NCBI RefSeq assembly: GCF_024139115.2
Contig: NC_085139.1
Span: 143,146,652-143,210,651, forward strand
Source: Armigeres subalbatus
Lineage: Eukaryota; Arthropoda; Insecta; Diptera; Culicidae
Reading direction: 5' to 3'
Length of the DNA stretch: 64,000 nt
This document shows positions 48,154 to 59,257 of the stretch, in pieces (the first letter of the stretch is position 1; every line of letters starts with the position of its first letter). Below the pieces are notes generated by a model, which worked only from the letters and a program-made list of their open reading frames with translations, made no database searches and was not told where the DNA came from. A program made the position numbers and the translations under genes.

Positions 48154-48414
48154 GGGTTCTCCAGTAGCCTTGCGAGCAAAGGCGTAGGATTGCCTTTCCG
48201 GAGATAGCGAGTTCGATTCTTTGTACGGTCTAGGGTGTTTTCGGGTTGGAATCATTCTCTACACCCTGGGCATATAGTGTATCCGTTATGCTTGCCACAC
48301 AATACTCATGCAATGGCGGGCATAGAAAAGCTTTCAAATAACAACTGAGGAAATGCGAATTGAATACTAAGTTGAATAGCAGACCAAGTTTCAGTTGGAA
48401 TATAGAGCCATGTC
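48154..48414 (+). mobile_element. tRNA-derived SINE, second copy of the 8099 family
   Basis: GGTTCTCCAGTAGCCTTGCG, a GAGTTCGATTC B box, CACCCTGGGCATA, CTCATGCAATGGCGGGCATA and CAGTTGGAATATAGAGCCAT match 8099-8350 in order. It lacks the GAA tail. Confidence 0.7.
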
Positions 48415-48599
48415 ATGAATGTAGAGTGCTATCTCGCATTACAAAACCAAAGGGTCATCCACGAGTCAATTAATTTCATTCATAGATGCCATCAGGATGA
48501 GTTTTCCACAGGTATTATTCAATGTGAGGGCAACGTTTTTTATGCTGGAATAAAACTTGAAAAAGAATCAATAAATTCTGCAAGATCAAATCAAATCAA

Positions 48600-48600
<1 letters not shown>

Positions 48601-48634
<34 letters not shown>
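48601..48634. repeat. (TCTA)n microsatellite
   Basis: About eight TCTA units, flanked on both sides by CTGCAAGATCAAATCAAAT (48579-48597 and 48634-48652), so the array sits between direct repeats. Confidence 0.9.
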
Positions 48635-48635
<1 letters not shown>

Positions 48636-48659
48636 GCAAGATCAAATCAAATAGCACCA

Positions 48660-49009
48660 TAGCCCGATCAAAAATGTTAGCAATTCCATTGCTCACGGAA
48701 GCAGGCAAGCGAACGGTCCGATGATGATGGCAGGAAGACCGAGAGATGAGAAATATCTCAAATCCCGCCCTTTTGGAAACCAATCATTCATATAAATATG
48801 GTTTTGCTTTGTGCATTTTACTTTTTACTCTATGCGCCAACCCGCACTACTGCTGGCTGGCTGAGGAAGACAGTATAACGATACCATTCACCAATGTAGT
48901 GGAATTATGGTTTTCGCAAGTGGCGGTCATGACTATGAGTTCTTCTGCTTAACAATGATGTAGGGAGGGAATGACAACTCCCTGGCCAAATGCCCCTGTG
49001 TGATTTCTA
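48660..49009. other. non-coding stretch
   Basis: One 68-codon frame (48746-48952) has a hydrophobic segment (YGFALCILLFTLCA) but no other sign of being a gene. Confidence 0.35.
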
Positions 49010-49023
49010 GAAAACTATAACTA

Positions 49024-49316
49024 CTTCTTCTTCTTCTTATTGGCATTACATCCCCACACTGGGACAGAGCCGCCTCGCAGCTTAGTGTTCATTAAGCACT
49101 TCCACAGTTATTAACTGCGAGGTTTCTAAGCTAGGTTACCATTTTTGCATTTGTATATCATGAGGCTAACACGATGATACTTTTATGCCCAGGGAAGTCG
49201 AGACAATTTCCAATCCGAAAATTGCCTAGACCGGCACCGGGAATCGAACCCAGCCACCCTCAGCATGGTCTTGCTTTGTAGCCGCGCTTCTTACCGCACG
49301 GCTAAGGAGGGCCCCT
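49024..49316 (-). mobile_element. complete Feilai-like SINE with 14-bp target duplication
   Basis: On the minus strand the head (GCCCTCCTTAGCCGTGCGGT with an A box, GGGTTCGATTCCCGGTGCC with a B box) is tRNA-derived and gives a polymerase III promoter. The tRNA-unrelated body follows, and the element ends in an AAG-triplet tail. GAAAACTATAACTA flanks both sides exactly (49010-49023 and 49317-49330). It relies on a LINE for retrotransposition. Confidence 0.9.
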
Positions 49317-49330
49317 GAAAACTATAACTA

Positions 49331-49804
49331 ACTAAGGTTAAAAATCAGTTGGTACCTTTTTTGTCTTTATTAGCGAGACTTTCAGCCCTACCTTTAGATA
49401 TTTGCAGATATATTTAGATATTTATCATACTATCCGAAAGTGGAAGTATTTTTGTATTATCTAATAGAAATAATATGAAAATACAAAAAGTTACAGTTTT
49501 GATGTCACTTTCAACGTATGTTTGCTTAACATTCTGGAGCGACGCTTGCATAATGTCCGCAAAACTTGCACTGGAACACTCAATTGGGCAATAAAATAAC
49601 TTTCCTCAGTGGTTAATTCGATAAAATTGCTTCTATCTTCAAAAATTCTGTGTTTTTCGAAAATATGTTTCACTGGGCAAAACGCCTCAGCGCGGTGATC
49701 CCAGCAGTAGTTGCTTCCAAATAATGTGGAAACTATTGAAATGTAATTCAAACCTGCTTAAATTGGCTTAAATGATGTTTTTTTCATTGACAATCACATA
49801 GAGG

Positions 49805-49889
<85 letters not shown>

Positions 49890-50744
49890 TTATTTATTCC
49901 ATAAAAAAGTCTAATGTTTCAAAATGCAATAATATAAAAGCCTGTTTGTTGTTCTGCTCCTACTTGCTAAAGCCTATAACTTGTAATGTTCACACATGAC
50001 CAGCTCACGACCGTTTTCATGTTTGTGGGCAGCAAAATGTATCACATTTCAAATTCGCAGGCAACCAATTTGCCTGCAGTTCAAGATAAACGATTTCCAT
50101 AAATTATCTTCTCAATTGGATCTCCAGTGAATTCCATGGAGCCGACGAAATGGGCCATAATTTCTCATTTGGCCGCACAGTGTCACCGGTTCTGTTTGAC
50201 CGTGCTTTACTGCCTGCCAACAGTTTACGGGGAGCTGCCAGTGCACTGCGCACCCGGGAAGAAGAGAAATAGTGTTGAAAGACTAATAACGACGTATATT
50301 GATGTTTCCAGTACTGCGTGTTATCCGATACAAATTATTTAAAAATTAGCAAAATCGTTAAAATATATTAGCCTCTTGGAGTTCTTTGCATACAAACATT
50401 GATTGAGCGTAAGCGTGCGATGCCATGATAGAAATTGATAATAATTATTTGGTATGATAATTTGTACAATGTTGGGAAAAGTAAACAATCAAAGTTGTGG
50501 TGTAGATATTATTTGGTTTTATTGTGGTAGGGGAACTGTTCCGATCTCCATATCACTGAACATATATTCATCTCATCGCGAAACAAAGAAATAGAGCACT
50601 AATTTCGTCGCTTCTGAAAAAAACTGCTGCAAAAATAAAAATAAATCAAATTACTTTCCATTGCTTTGTTTTTGATGGGATGAATATCGGAGCCATGGGA
50701 TGAATTCTAGGAGCAGTTCCCCTATATAATTGTATTGTTGGGGT
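49331..50744. other. non-coding stretch with a GATA microsatellite
   Basis: Nothing beyond the microsatellite at 49805 and an inverted copy of the GGGCTGAAAGTCTC word near 49361-49389 was recognised. Confidence 0.4.
49805..49889. repeat. (TAGA)n microsatellite
   Basis: About 21 uninterrupted TAGA units, the longest perfect microsatellite in the window. Confidence 0.97.
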
Positions 50745-50955
50745 CTTTCTTAGCCAAACTGTGAAATACGCGACTACAAAGCATGACAATGTTGAAGGCG
50801 GCTGGGTTCGATTCCCAGTCTATTACCAGCCCTGGGCATATAAAAGCCACCGATACACGAATGCTAAAATTTTAACTAGATTAAAAAATGCACGCATTTG
50901 AAAACTGTGAAGGTGCTAAAGCTGTGAGGCCCTGGTGCAAAGCTGGGATGTAATG
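50745..50955 (+). mobile_element. degenerate Feilai-like SINE
   Basis: ACGCGACTACAAAGCATGAC, GGCTGGGTTCGATTCCCAGT, CCTGGGCATATAAAAG, GATACACGAATGC and AACTGTGAAGGTGCT match the Feilai-like SINE in order with many differences. Confidence 0.65.
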
Positions 50956-51811
50956 TCAACAAAGAAAACCAAGATTACTGGGATTTTAACTACCATTCAG
51001 TTGGCCGATTTGTTCAAGTGTGAATGCGTTTAAAGCTGTATTTGTCTCGGTCAGTTAGAGAAACAGGATTGTTTCTTCCGTGACGACTGTTTGCAGTTAT
51101 TTGTTAAGCTTCTTGTTACGTATTGGAGTACTTCTTTTTTCCATTGCCGTGTAGGATTGAAAGAATTCATCAGTAATAACATTATCCAAGACTTGGCTTC
51201 CAATTAGTCTGAACTTGAATCATGATAGTTTTGAATTTTTATTTTTCTACGGAATCAGATTGATTTATATCTGCAGTCTGCAACCAACCAGCGAATGTTA
51301 GATATTCTTTCAATTCTAAAAAAAATCTATTGAACTGGATTAGACTGCCAAATCAGGTTGGAAAAGATAGAAACGGTATATGGTTATTAAAGATTACTGA
51401 TTGCGTTGCGTTGTAACGGGTTATTTCGTCTGGATGAAACACTCAAGAGCTTTCACTCAACAGACAATACATATTGAATGGTCGTTCCAATAGTTGGTAG
51501 TCGATTTCAATCGAGTTTGCGAATCTTTTGTCATGATAATTAAACTTCTCAGAAGGCATAAGTGAAACGTGCGATTCAACAAAGTAGCCTGAATTTGTCA
51601 GTGATATCTTTCGCACCTGAAGCAACAATGTTGCATTTTGTGTAGGTAGTTAAACGAATACTACGGCAAGGTTGAAACCGAATTGTTTGAATGATTGGAT
51701 AAGGGAACATCCACCAATAATGTAACGTTTAGAGAAAGAGGGTGATTCGGCTGAAGTTTGACACCATACACTTCGAAAAAAATCTTGCATTTTTACGTCA
51801 TTTAGGACCAG
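50956..51811. other. non-coding stretch, no gene recognised
   Basis: Short frames only; no repeat or element ends seen. Confidence 0.4.
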
Positions 51812-51993
51812 AGGGGCCCTCCTTAGCCGTGCGGTAAGACGCGCGGCTACAAAGCAAGACCATGCTGAGGGTGGCTGGGTTCGATTCCCGGTGCCGGTCT
51901 AGACAATTTTCGGATTGGAAATTGTCTCGACTTCCCTGGGCATAAAAGTATCATCGTGCTAGCCTCATGATATACGAATGCAAAAATGGTAAC
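51812..51993 (+). mobile_element. Feilai-like SINE, left part, split by an LTR element
   Basis: The tRNA-like head (GGGGCCCTCCTTAGCCGTGC, GGGTTCGATTCCCGGTGCC) and body run up to AAAAATGGTAAC, where the LTR begins. The SINE continues at 58437 with GGTAACTTGGCTTAG and stops at about 58506, in the body. Confidence 0.85.
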
Positions 51994-52241
51994 TTATGGG
52001 ATTCGTGATACGGATTCACTTTTTAAAAAGACTTAGTAACTCTAAAACACTTTTATTAATAATACTAACACAATACAGCACCACCGGTGATTGTCCAAAG
52101 CTGCCAAAGGAAAGAGAGCGCGCCACGCGTTCGCGGGTTATTTATAATGTACAAACTGCTGATCTAGCAGTTTGGGTCGTCCACGTTGTCTGACTGCAAT
52201 TGGTGCACCTGAGTGGCACGATGTTCCGATGTTTCCATAAC
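51994..52241 (-). repeat. 3' LTR
   Basis: It repeats 58189-58436 without a visible difference. The LTR would carry the promoter and polyadenylation signals. It adjoins the polypurine tract at 52244. Confidence 0.92.
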
Positions 52242-52280
52242 GGCTCCCCTTTTAGCTTGAAAGCCGTCCTCGGCTTTCTT

Positions 52281-53832
52281 CTATTGCTGTGGGATAAGTG
52301 GTATATCTCTTGACTCGGGACATCCATCAGTTGCTAGGCTGAAATTGATATGAATATCTTCTTTTGTGTTAAGTGTGAGATGTTTTCTCCAACTAAATAT
52401 TTTAAAGATGATGGCTATGATCAGGCCCAGGATACATATGATTATAACTGTTGTTGATAATGAGGTTAACCATCCAAACATATGTAGTTTCCAATGCAGA
52501 TTGTCCGTAGTTAAGTTGAGATGATCTATCTGGTTTCTGTGTTCTAAATGCATCTCTTGCAGATGCTGTAACGGGATATTGTTTATCAGTATAGTTGGAC
52601 TGACCTTAATTCCTGTGGTAGGGATGAATGGTTGAATTTCCAAGTCGGAGTTAGCATACTCCTCGTCGTCCAGCTTCACAGTACAATTGGAGTATTGTAT
52701 GAGGAATGACCCATTGAGTAATCGTTCGGATGAACAATTTGATGAAAGTGTAATGTTGGATCCTGTAACCATGATGTTGCCTTCTGTGATTTTACGAATA
52801 GTTTTAGCTTCGTAAATTCTTTCCATAGGACATTTGGCTGTGTGTTGTCCTGAAACTAATTGTTGAATGCACTCCGTAGGCGGTTCCAAGTTGCTGGAGG
52901 AACATATAGAGAGATCTTTCATCTTTGGACACGGGTTTTTTGACATAAATACGTTCTGTCCTTCAATATAAAATTGTGCCGTGAGATGAATTCGTAAATT
53001 ATTGGCAATTACGGGTTCAACCAAACCAATTTTGTATTGCACATCCTTGATTTTTGGTATTTTGAGTATATACATGAACATCTCGTTGTTATATACTGCG
53101 TACGCGCTAGCAATGTTCAACATATCGTCGACCGAGTTCAATCGAAAACCGTTATCGTTGAGGGTATGGCGAATAACCGAAAGTTCTTCAGGGTGGATGA
53201 TGCGGCTGCTTGGGATGCTTCGTCCGGCTAGTGTTATAGATTCTTCAATTATCTCTAAATAGTATAATAATTCATCAATCTCAAATATGAAATTCAAAGA
53301 GTCTAAACTATCGAATGTTACTTTTCCAAATTCTGCTCGTTATCTAACAGTGAATTGAAAGTTTTGTCAAGTTTCTCATACGTTTCTCAAACAAGTGATT
53401 TATCTGAATTTGTTTATTATTTTCATCTACCAAGGAGTTTAGAGAAGAGTTTATGACTTTAAGATCGTCGGCGTCTGGACTTCCAGAAATGTATTTCCAC
53501 GCTCTACCTAATGATTCCCATCGTTTGATTCGCTGTGGCCTAATTCTATTGAACAACAGATTAATTCTGCCTATTTTTCTCCTGATAGATAACTCGAAAA
53601 AGGTCTGATTAAGCTTTCCGGTTTGGGCTACATTATTGTACACATCTATTGTCGATTCAATGGTGGTAAGGTTTATCGGATGCATTATTCTGAAAAAGCT
53701 GTTACTGATCCTAGCTTCTCCTAAGGGAATCATTATGATTGGATTTTGTTTTACATCGTGTAGTCTTAAATCCGTTAGAGTCGTCTGCGTCAGTATACCG
53801 AGCCATAATCTGTAAGGAAGTCGGAAAGCAAG
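52281..53832 (-). pseudogene. env (F-like envelope glycoprotein), frame broken
   Basis: The upstream part is open from about 53832 (after CTTCCTTACAG, a likely splice acceptor for the env mRNA) to 53344. It contains a furin-type site RIKR followed by a WESLGRAWKYISGSPD region like the fusion-peptide start of insect retroviral and baculovirus F-like envelopes. The downstream part (53297 to 52281, 338 codons) has several N-glycosylation sites, conserved cysteines, a C-terminal transmembrane segment (TTVIIICILGLIIAIIF) and a short tail. Between them, single-base losses near 53378-53382 and in the T-run 53322-53325 (plus strand) shift the frame. In errantiviruses Env mediates membrane fusion; this copy cannot make it as read. 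Confidence 0.8.
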
Positions 53833-53838
53833 TTTTAG

Positions 53839-56800
53839 TCAGTTTGTTACTTCTTTGTATCTTTTTATGAATTTTGATTCCTGTTGCGTCTGTAATTGTT
53901 TTTCGTTTTGTTCTTTGATATCTACTAGTCTATATCGGTTGCTAAAAGGAGAGGCTTTTCCCTTCGTCTTAACTAAAACCGTATCGTCTTCAATATCCTC
54001 ATAGTCTTTGTCCTGTATTTTAATTTTTGAATTATGTTTGTTAGCCTCAAATACAATATTGTCTCTTGCTGTCATAATAGTGCGTTGTTTTGTTAAGTTA
54101 ATGTCCTGTAAGTCTAATGACGTCGAGTTTCCAAATACTATCTGTCTCGGTGCTAAATTCGTCGTGGCATGTTTTGTGTCGTTGTAAAGGGCAGTCGTCA
54201 TGGACAGTCCTTGGTAAAGTGAAAGTTGGTCGAATTTCCTGCGGTTGGCCATATACATTTCTAAAAGTGTATTATGGAACCTCTCGATGGTGCCATTACT
54301 GTTGCTACTACTAGCGTAGTGAACGGCAACACCATGGGTTTCTAGAAATTCCTTAAAATTTTGACTGCGGAAATAAGTGGCTTGATCGCAAGTTAATTGT
54401 TTCGGTAGGCCAAAAATTGCTTGATGAGCGTTTCGATGATTTCTTCTGAAGTTTCGTGAAGGATTTTGTAAATTTGCGCAAATTTGGAAAAGGAGTCTAT
54501 AATTGTTAGAAACTTTTCGTTTTCTTTCACGTAGACGTCCATGAATAGACTTTCTAAAGGTCTTGCATAGATTCTACGTGTGATTGGAATTTTAAAAGGA
54601 TGACGCTCATATTTAGCGTATTTACAATCCCAGCAATTTTTTACAAAGGTCCTAACAATTGAAGACATGTTTGGGAAATAGACTGATTGACGAATCTCTT
54701 CATATGTGAGTTTCCAACTTCTATGATTAAAGTTGTGACTCTTACGAACAAATTCGTCTTGGTCTTTTTTAGAGATTAGATCTGGTAGCTTAAGATTGCA
54801 GAATTGAACTCGCATTCCCTTGAAATGTTTATCTAGAATTTTAGAGCACAATTTTGCAATATTAGGTGGGGCAAAGATTCCATTTGTTATTTTGGAGATA
54901 AATGAGCTTTAAGAATATTCAATAGTTGTTCTTCGGTATATTCCTCCTGGTGGAATACGTGTCTACTATAACCTGAAAAGATAAAATAATAAATGTGAGG
55001 GGACTTTCTTCTATTATTGGTAATATTAATGATGAGCTGATTTCTAAATTTATTTATGATTTCCGGCCCGTATATAGGATCGTTTTCATGTACTTCGTTT
55101 TCTAAAATGGTTTGTAAATTTATTTCAGATTCATCCACGCGAGGTATTCGAGATAATCCATCGGCTACCACGTTTTGTTTTCCTTTCTTGTAAACCAATT
55201 GGAAATCGAATTGCTCCAGATATAACCGTTGACGAGTTACTCGTCCTGTTGCATCTGTTAATTTAATTTCCTTCGTCAATGGCTCATGGTCCGTGTAAAT
55301 AGTAAAACTTCTACCATACAAATATAATCGAAATTTCTTTGCAGCGAAATAGATAGCTAAAAGTTCTTTCGCAGTTGCGGAATACTTTTCCTCTGCTTTT
55401 GTCAGTGTTCGCGAAAGGTACGCAATTGGTCTTTCGTGTCCATCTACCATTTGCGTCAGTACTGCGCCGATAGCATAGTTTGATGCGTCGGTAGTTAGTA
55501 TGAACGGTTCATTAAAGTCTGGATAACTCAAGAGTAGTGTTGTACTCATGATATCCTTTAACTTAGCGAAGGCAGATTCATATTCAGGATTGGTAGTAAT
55601 TGATTTATTCTTGCTACGAAGTTGGCTAGTCATTGGTTTTGCAATTTTTGCAAATCCTGGTACAAATCTTCTGTAGTAGGAGATTGTTCCGAGAAACGAC
55701 TTTAGTTCTTTTGATGTTTTCGGTAAAGGCCAATTTTTAATTGCCTCAACTTTCTTTGGGTTCGGTTTCACCCCGTCTGTAGAGACGACGTGTCCAAGGA
55801 ATTCTACTTCCTTACGAAGAAATTCAGACTTATCGCATTGTACCTTAAGGTTAGCATCTTTAAGGGTTTGTAAGATTTTCTGAATGTCCTTCATATGCTC
55901 ATCTAAAGAAGTTGAAAAGATAATGATGTCGTCCATATAGACGAAACATCTTATCCCCAGATGTTTTCGTAGAACAGCATCCATTAAACGTTGGAATGTC
56001 GCGGGCGCATTCTTCAACCCGAACGGCATTCTCAAAACTCGTATTTTCCATTGTCGACATTGAATGCCGTCTTTGGAATATCATTCGGCTCCACCTCTAC
56101 CTGGTGAAAACCACTGGCTAAATCGAGTAAAGAAAAGTATTGTGCTTTTCCGAGGCGATCCAAAATCTCGCTGATCTCGGGTATAGGATATCTATCTGCT
56201 GGCGTTCATTTATTCAGTTTCCTATAATCTACAACTACGCGATATTTCTTTATACCTGAATTATCCGTTTTCTTTGGGACCACCCAGATCGGGGAAGTCC
56301 ATGGAGAAGAGGATTCTCTTATGATTCCAGTCTCCAACATTTTCTGAACTTGTAAGTTCGTTGGTGAATGGGGTTACTTTCACCGGTTTCTATTTTGTGC
56401 TTTACTTGATGGGTGAAATCCAATTTCTGTCCATCATGGAAGAAAACACTCTTGAAGGGCCGAAGAGTTTTGGCTAATAATTTAACCTCTTCTTTATTCA
56501 AATGTTCTGCAGGGAAGTTAAGCTGCGGAAAAGTTTCATGTTGGTTGAGAAAGAAACGTTCATTCTCAAAAGGTTTTAATCTCTCCAGTTTGGCTTGCCT
56601 AGTAGTAAACAGGTGTACAGTGGCATGATTATTTCTAGCCGCATAAAGGCCAGGTCGTAATGTGACACCTGTCGTCAAATTAATTTCTTCCTCAATGAGA
56701 AATGCCCCGTCTGCAGTAGTCGGTATCTCTATGAGGGTTTCCGTTTGTTCCTGAAAGTTCATGGAACTTGGATAGTATTTATCTAAAGGATATTTTATAT

Positions 56801-57127
56801 TTCCAATCGAAAGTTCATGGCTACCGGTATCGATTTTGGCATTCATAATAGCCAAATTTTCATATCCGATAAGACCGTCGAAAAAGTTATGGAATTTGAA
56901 TACGTGGTACGGTAGAGTTTTATCAAAGCTTCTAGGAAACATATTGACATGCAATACTTTATCAATAACAAATGTACCATTTTGATTAGTCACTATTGCG
57001 GGTCGATTGGTTTCCTGGCACTTTAACACATGCTCCGGATTAATGTACGATTTATTCGCTCCAGTGTCTATCAAGAAATTCAATATCCCTTTATTAGACT
57101 TGTAGCGAATAAACGGTATAAAATTGT
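53839..57127 (-). pseudogene. pol (protease, RT, RNase H, integrase), several breaks
   Basis: Domains in order on the minus strand. Protease: FLIDTGANKSYI near 57070, with the DTG active site. RT: FSLLDLASGFHQ, MPFGLKNAPATFQ and FVYMDDIIIFS, with the YMDD-type catalytic motif. RNase H: LTTDASNYAIGAVL and the following YAxTAKELLAI region. Integrase: zinc-binding H-H-C-C near 54700-54610, then the D-D-E core with MDVYVK, CDQATYF and NGTIER. Breaks: a short deletion with frame change near 56350, an in-frame TGA at 56206-56208, and single-base losses in the homopolymers at 56034-56037, 54890-54893 and 54412-54416. It reads in the -1 frame to gag, as usual for this group. Confidence 0.88.
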
Positions 57128-58031
57128 TTACGTTGTTTGGAGATCGTCTTCCTCTAAGTGAAAATTTGACACGTTGGGTTGCATCGTTCTACCTTGCACA
57201 TTGTCATCCTCATCGTCATCGTCGTCGTCATCGTTATCTACGTCTACTTCGTTCGCGTGGAACTCTGATTTAAATTGTTGTTTTGCATCGGATTCCTATA
57301 TGGGGTTTCGAATTTGTAAGCTGCTTAGGGGAGCTACTCGAGGGGCCGTTGCTTTTGTTGAGAAATTTGTTGAATTGAGATTTCGCGGGTCTTGATCTAA
57401 TTTCCGCGTTCTGGTTTATACACACTGACTCGTATGCATCTTCTAAGGTTTTAGGCTTGGATAATCTAATGATAGCGGATAGAGGTTCTCCGATATTGTC
57501 AAGATATCGAGTAACGGTTAGTATATCTATGATTTCCTTTCCTGTGATGGGATTGGAATTCAAATTAGATTTAAGTCTTGTGTTAATCTCCTTGCATTCG
57601 TTAAAGAATTTCAGGTGACTTTTATCACTTTTCTTAATGTTAAACAGTGTCGACACATTTGTCGCAAAGTCAAATCGATCACCGTATTGTTCCAACAGGA
57701 TCTGTTTGATACCAACAATGGTATCAGGATCGCCATTTGCGCATACAATCGCGCGAGCGTCTCCTCTTATTTTATTTTTGATCGCTCTAATATACATAGA
57801 GCTTAGTGAATCGGGCTGGCCGTTGGCCCCCTTTATCTTGAACATTTCATATAGCTCGTCTACTTCCCGTAGCCAGCTTGAAAGTTCTTTCTTACTACCG
57901 GAAAACTCCGATAGGTTCTTGATGGGATCGGGGATAGTAAATTTACTACTGTTCCCCGATGTCATCAATGCCTTAAGCTGCTCAATTTCAGCCTTCAGCG
58001 CCTCAATCTCTGACTGCCTGGTCTCTGGCAT
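57128..58031 (-). pseudogene. gag, one frame shift
   Basis: It starts at ATG 58031 (MPETRQSEIEALKAEIEQLK, a coiled-coil-like start) and continues with FSGSKKELSSWLREVDELYE, a retrotransposon-gag (capsid-like) region. The first frame ends with a TAA at 57270. An extra A in the run at 57281-57284 explains it, since the next frame continues with an Asp-rich acidic tail (about 57190-57240) to TAA at 57128-57130, just where pol opens in the -1 frame. No CCHC zinc knuckle is present, in keeping with errantivirus gag proteins. Gag would form the particle that packages the element RNA. Confidence 0.8.
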
Positions 58032-58169
58032 TGTTTAGTGAATTATTTTATAAAAGATAATAAAAATGAGTTACTCACGTAAATGATATCCACATCCGAG
58101 GGGTTTGATGATCACGTTGTTGCAGGTTCGCGTGCGACGGGATTTTTACCACTTTTTAAACACCTCACG

Positions 58170-58187
58170 ATCCCACTTCTGACACCA
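58170..58187 (-). other. primer-binding site for tRNA-Leu
   Basis: The plus strand reads ATCCCACTTCTGACACCA, which equals the 3' end of animal tRNA-Leu including CCA. It lies next to the 5' LTR, so the minus-strand element RNA would pair with that tRNA to prime minus-strand DNA. Confidence 0.88.
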
Positions 58188-58188
58188 C

Positions 58189-58436
58189 TTATGGGATTCG
58201 TGATACGGATTCACTTTTTAAAAAGACTTAGTAACTCTAAAACACTTTTATTAATAATACTAACACAATACAGCACCACCGGTGATTGTCCAAAGCTGCC
58301 AAAGGAAAGAGAGCGCGCCACGCGTTCGCGGGTTATTTATAATGTACAAACTGCTGATCTAGCAGTTTGGGTCGTCCACGTTGTCTGACTGCAATTGGTG
58401 CACCTGAGTGGCACGATGTTCCGATGTTTCCATAAC
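58189..58436 (-). repeat. 5' LTR
   Basis: It matches 51994-52241 throughout by eye. It is followed by GGTAAC, the second copy of the target site, and then by the rest of the interrupted SINE (to about 58506). Confidence 0.92.
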
Positions 58437-58509
58437 GGTAACTTGGCTTAGAAACCTCGCAGTTAATAACTGTGGAAGTGCTTAATGAACACTAAGCTGT
58501 GAGGCGTTT

Positions 58510-58768
58510 TGTTTCGGGTCGGTTTTGTTCCAAAACAAAACTATCGATAGATGGCCCGGAGACTCATAGTGCTCGGCGAAATGAAGTGATACCTGTATGT
58601 GTGTTTACGATACGTTACGTTACGTTTTAACGGACTATTTCGTAGATTGCATACTGATAGCTGTCATGTATACTTTCTTATCCCAATGGCAATCCAACTG
58701 GAGGTCCAAAACGATAAAGCACGAAAGCTACCATCATGGTCACGCTCATATTCTTCGTTACTAGGAAA
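58510..58768. other. non-coding stretch
   Basis: Contains a short run of TACGTTACGT words near 58607-58625; otherwise nothing recognised. Confidence 0.4.
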
Positions 58769-58933
58769 GGGGTCGTACACACATTACGTAAGCAATTTTT
58801 CTGGGTTTTTCGACCCCCCCTCCCCCCATGTAAGATTTTTTTCATACAAATGATTTTTTATTTATATGGAGCGTAAGATATTGACCGACCCCCCCTCCCC
58901 CCATAAGTGCTTACGTAATATGTGTACGGCCCC
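58769..58933. mobile_element. 165-bp inverted-repeat element (MITE-like)
   Basis: GGGGTCGTACACACATTACG at the left matches, inverted, CGTAATATGTGTACGGCCCC at the right. The interior has two copies of GACCCCCCCTCCCCCCAT. AAA lies on both sides. Non-coding. Confidence 0.75.
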
Positions 58934-59199
58934 AAAGGGCAGGAAATGATGATATGACATCTACTTAACGAGAGGCCAGCGATCCACCGACGCCCTCATA
59001 GATGTCAAGGAGTTGGTTGGTTGTAAGGGGATATAGTTTAGGAATATCATTATAAGCAAATGACTTTGGTAAGAAATTTATGTCTCTCCGTTCTCCTGGC
59101 TGATATTTTTCTCGGATGGGGCAAAGGTGTTAGCCTTGTCCTGGCTTATTAAGCACCTTTGTTCGCTCTCTGTAACCAAAAAGAAAAAAAAAAACAAAC

Positions 59200-59257
59200 A
59201 CTTCACGGTCCGCTCTTTCATTTTCGGTGCGGGCACGTTGCATCCTTCGTCTAGCCT
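59200..59257 (-). pseudogene. R1-like LINE ORF2, most downstream piece
   Basis: Read on the minus strand it gives ARRRMQRARTENERADREVF, the linker that follows the RSTCLN segment at 59700 in R1-clade ORF2. The 442-bp element at 59258-59699 separates the two. The match fades at about 59200. Confidence 0.6.

Larger units (their letters stand above)
51994..58436 (-). mobile_element. env-bearing Ty3/gypsy (errantivirus-like) LTR retrotransposon
   Basis: A 6.4-kb element on the minus strand with two LTRs of about 248 bp that look identical by eye. It has a tRNA-Leu primer-binding site (58170-58187), gag, pol in the -1 frame, env, and a polypurine tract AAAAGGGGAG (52244-52253). GGTAAC (or GTAAC) flanks both ends as target duplication inside a Feilai-like SINE. 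LTR ends are TTATGG...CCATAA plus one base; the exact base is uncertain. Errantiviruses are endogenous insect retroviruses or env-bearing retrotransposons. This copy has several coding breaks and is not competent as read. Confidence 0.9.

Noticed and set aside
48746..48952. small secreted peptide gene
   Set aside because: One hydrophobic stretch in a 68-codon frame between repeats is not enough support.
49805..49889. CRISPR-like array
   Set aside because: It is a simple TAGA microsatellite without spacers; the genome is eukaryotic.
53002..53262. plus-strand ORFs opposite env and gag
   Set aside because: They are antisense shadows of the LTR element's genes.
51994..58436. an intact, infectious-type endogenous retrovirus
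   Set aside because: gag, pol and env all contain frame breaks, and RT has a TGA and a short deletion as read.
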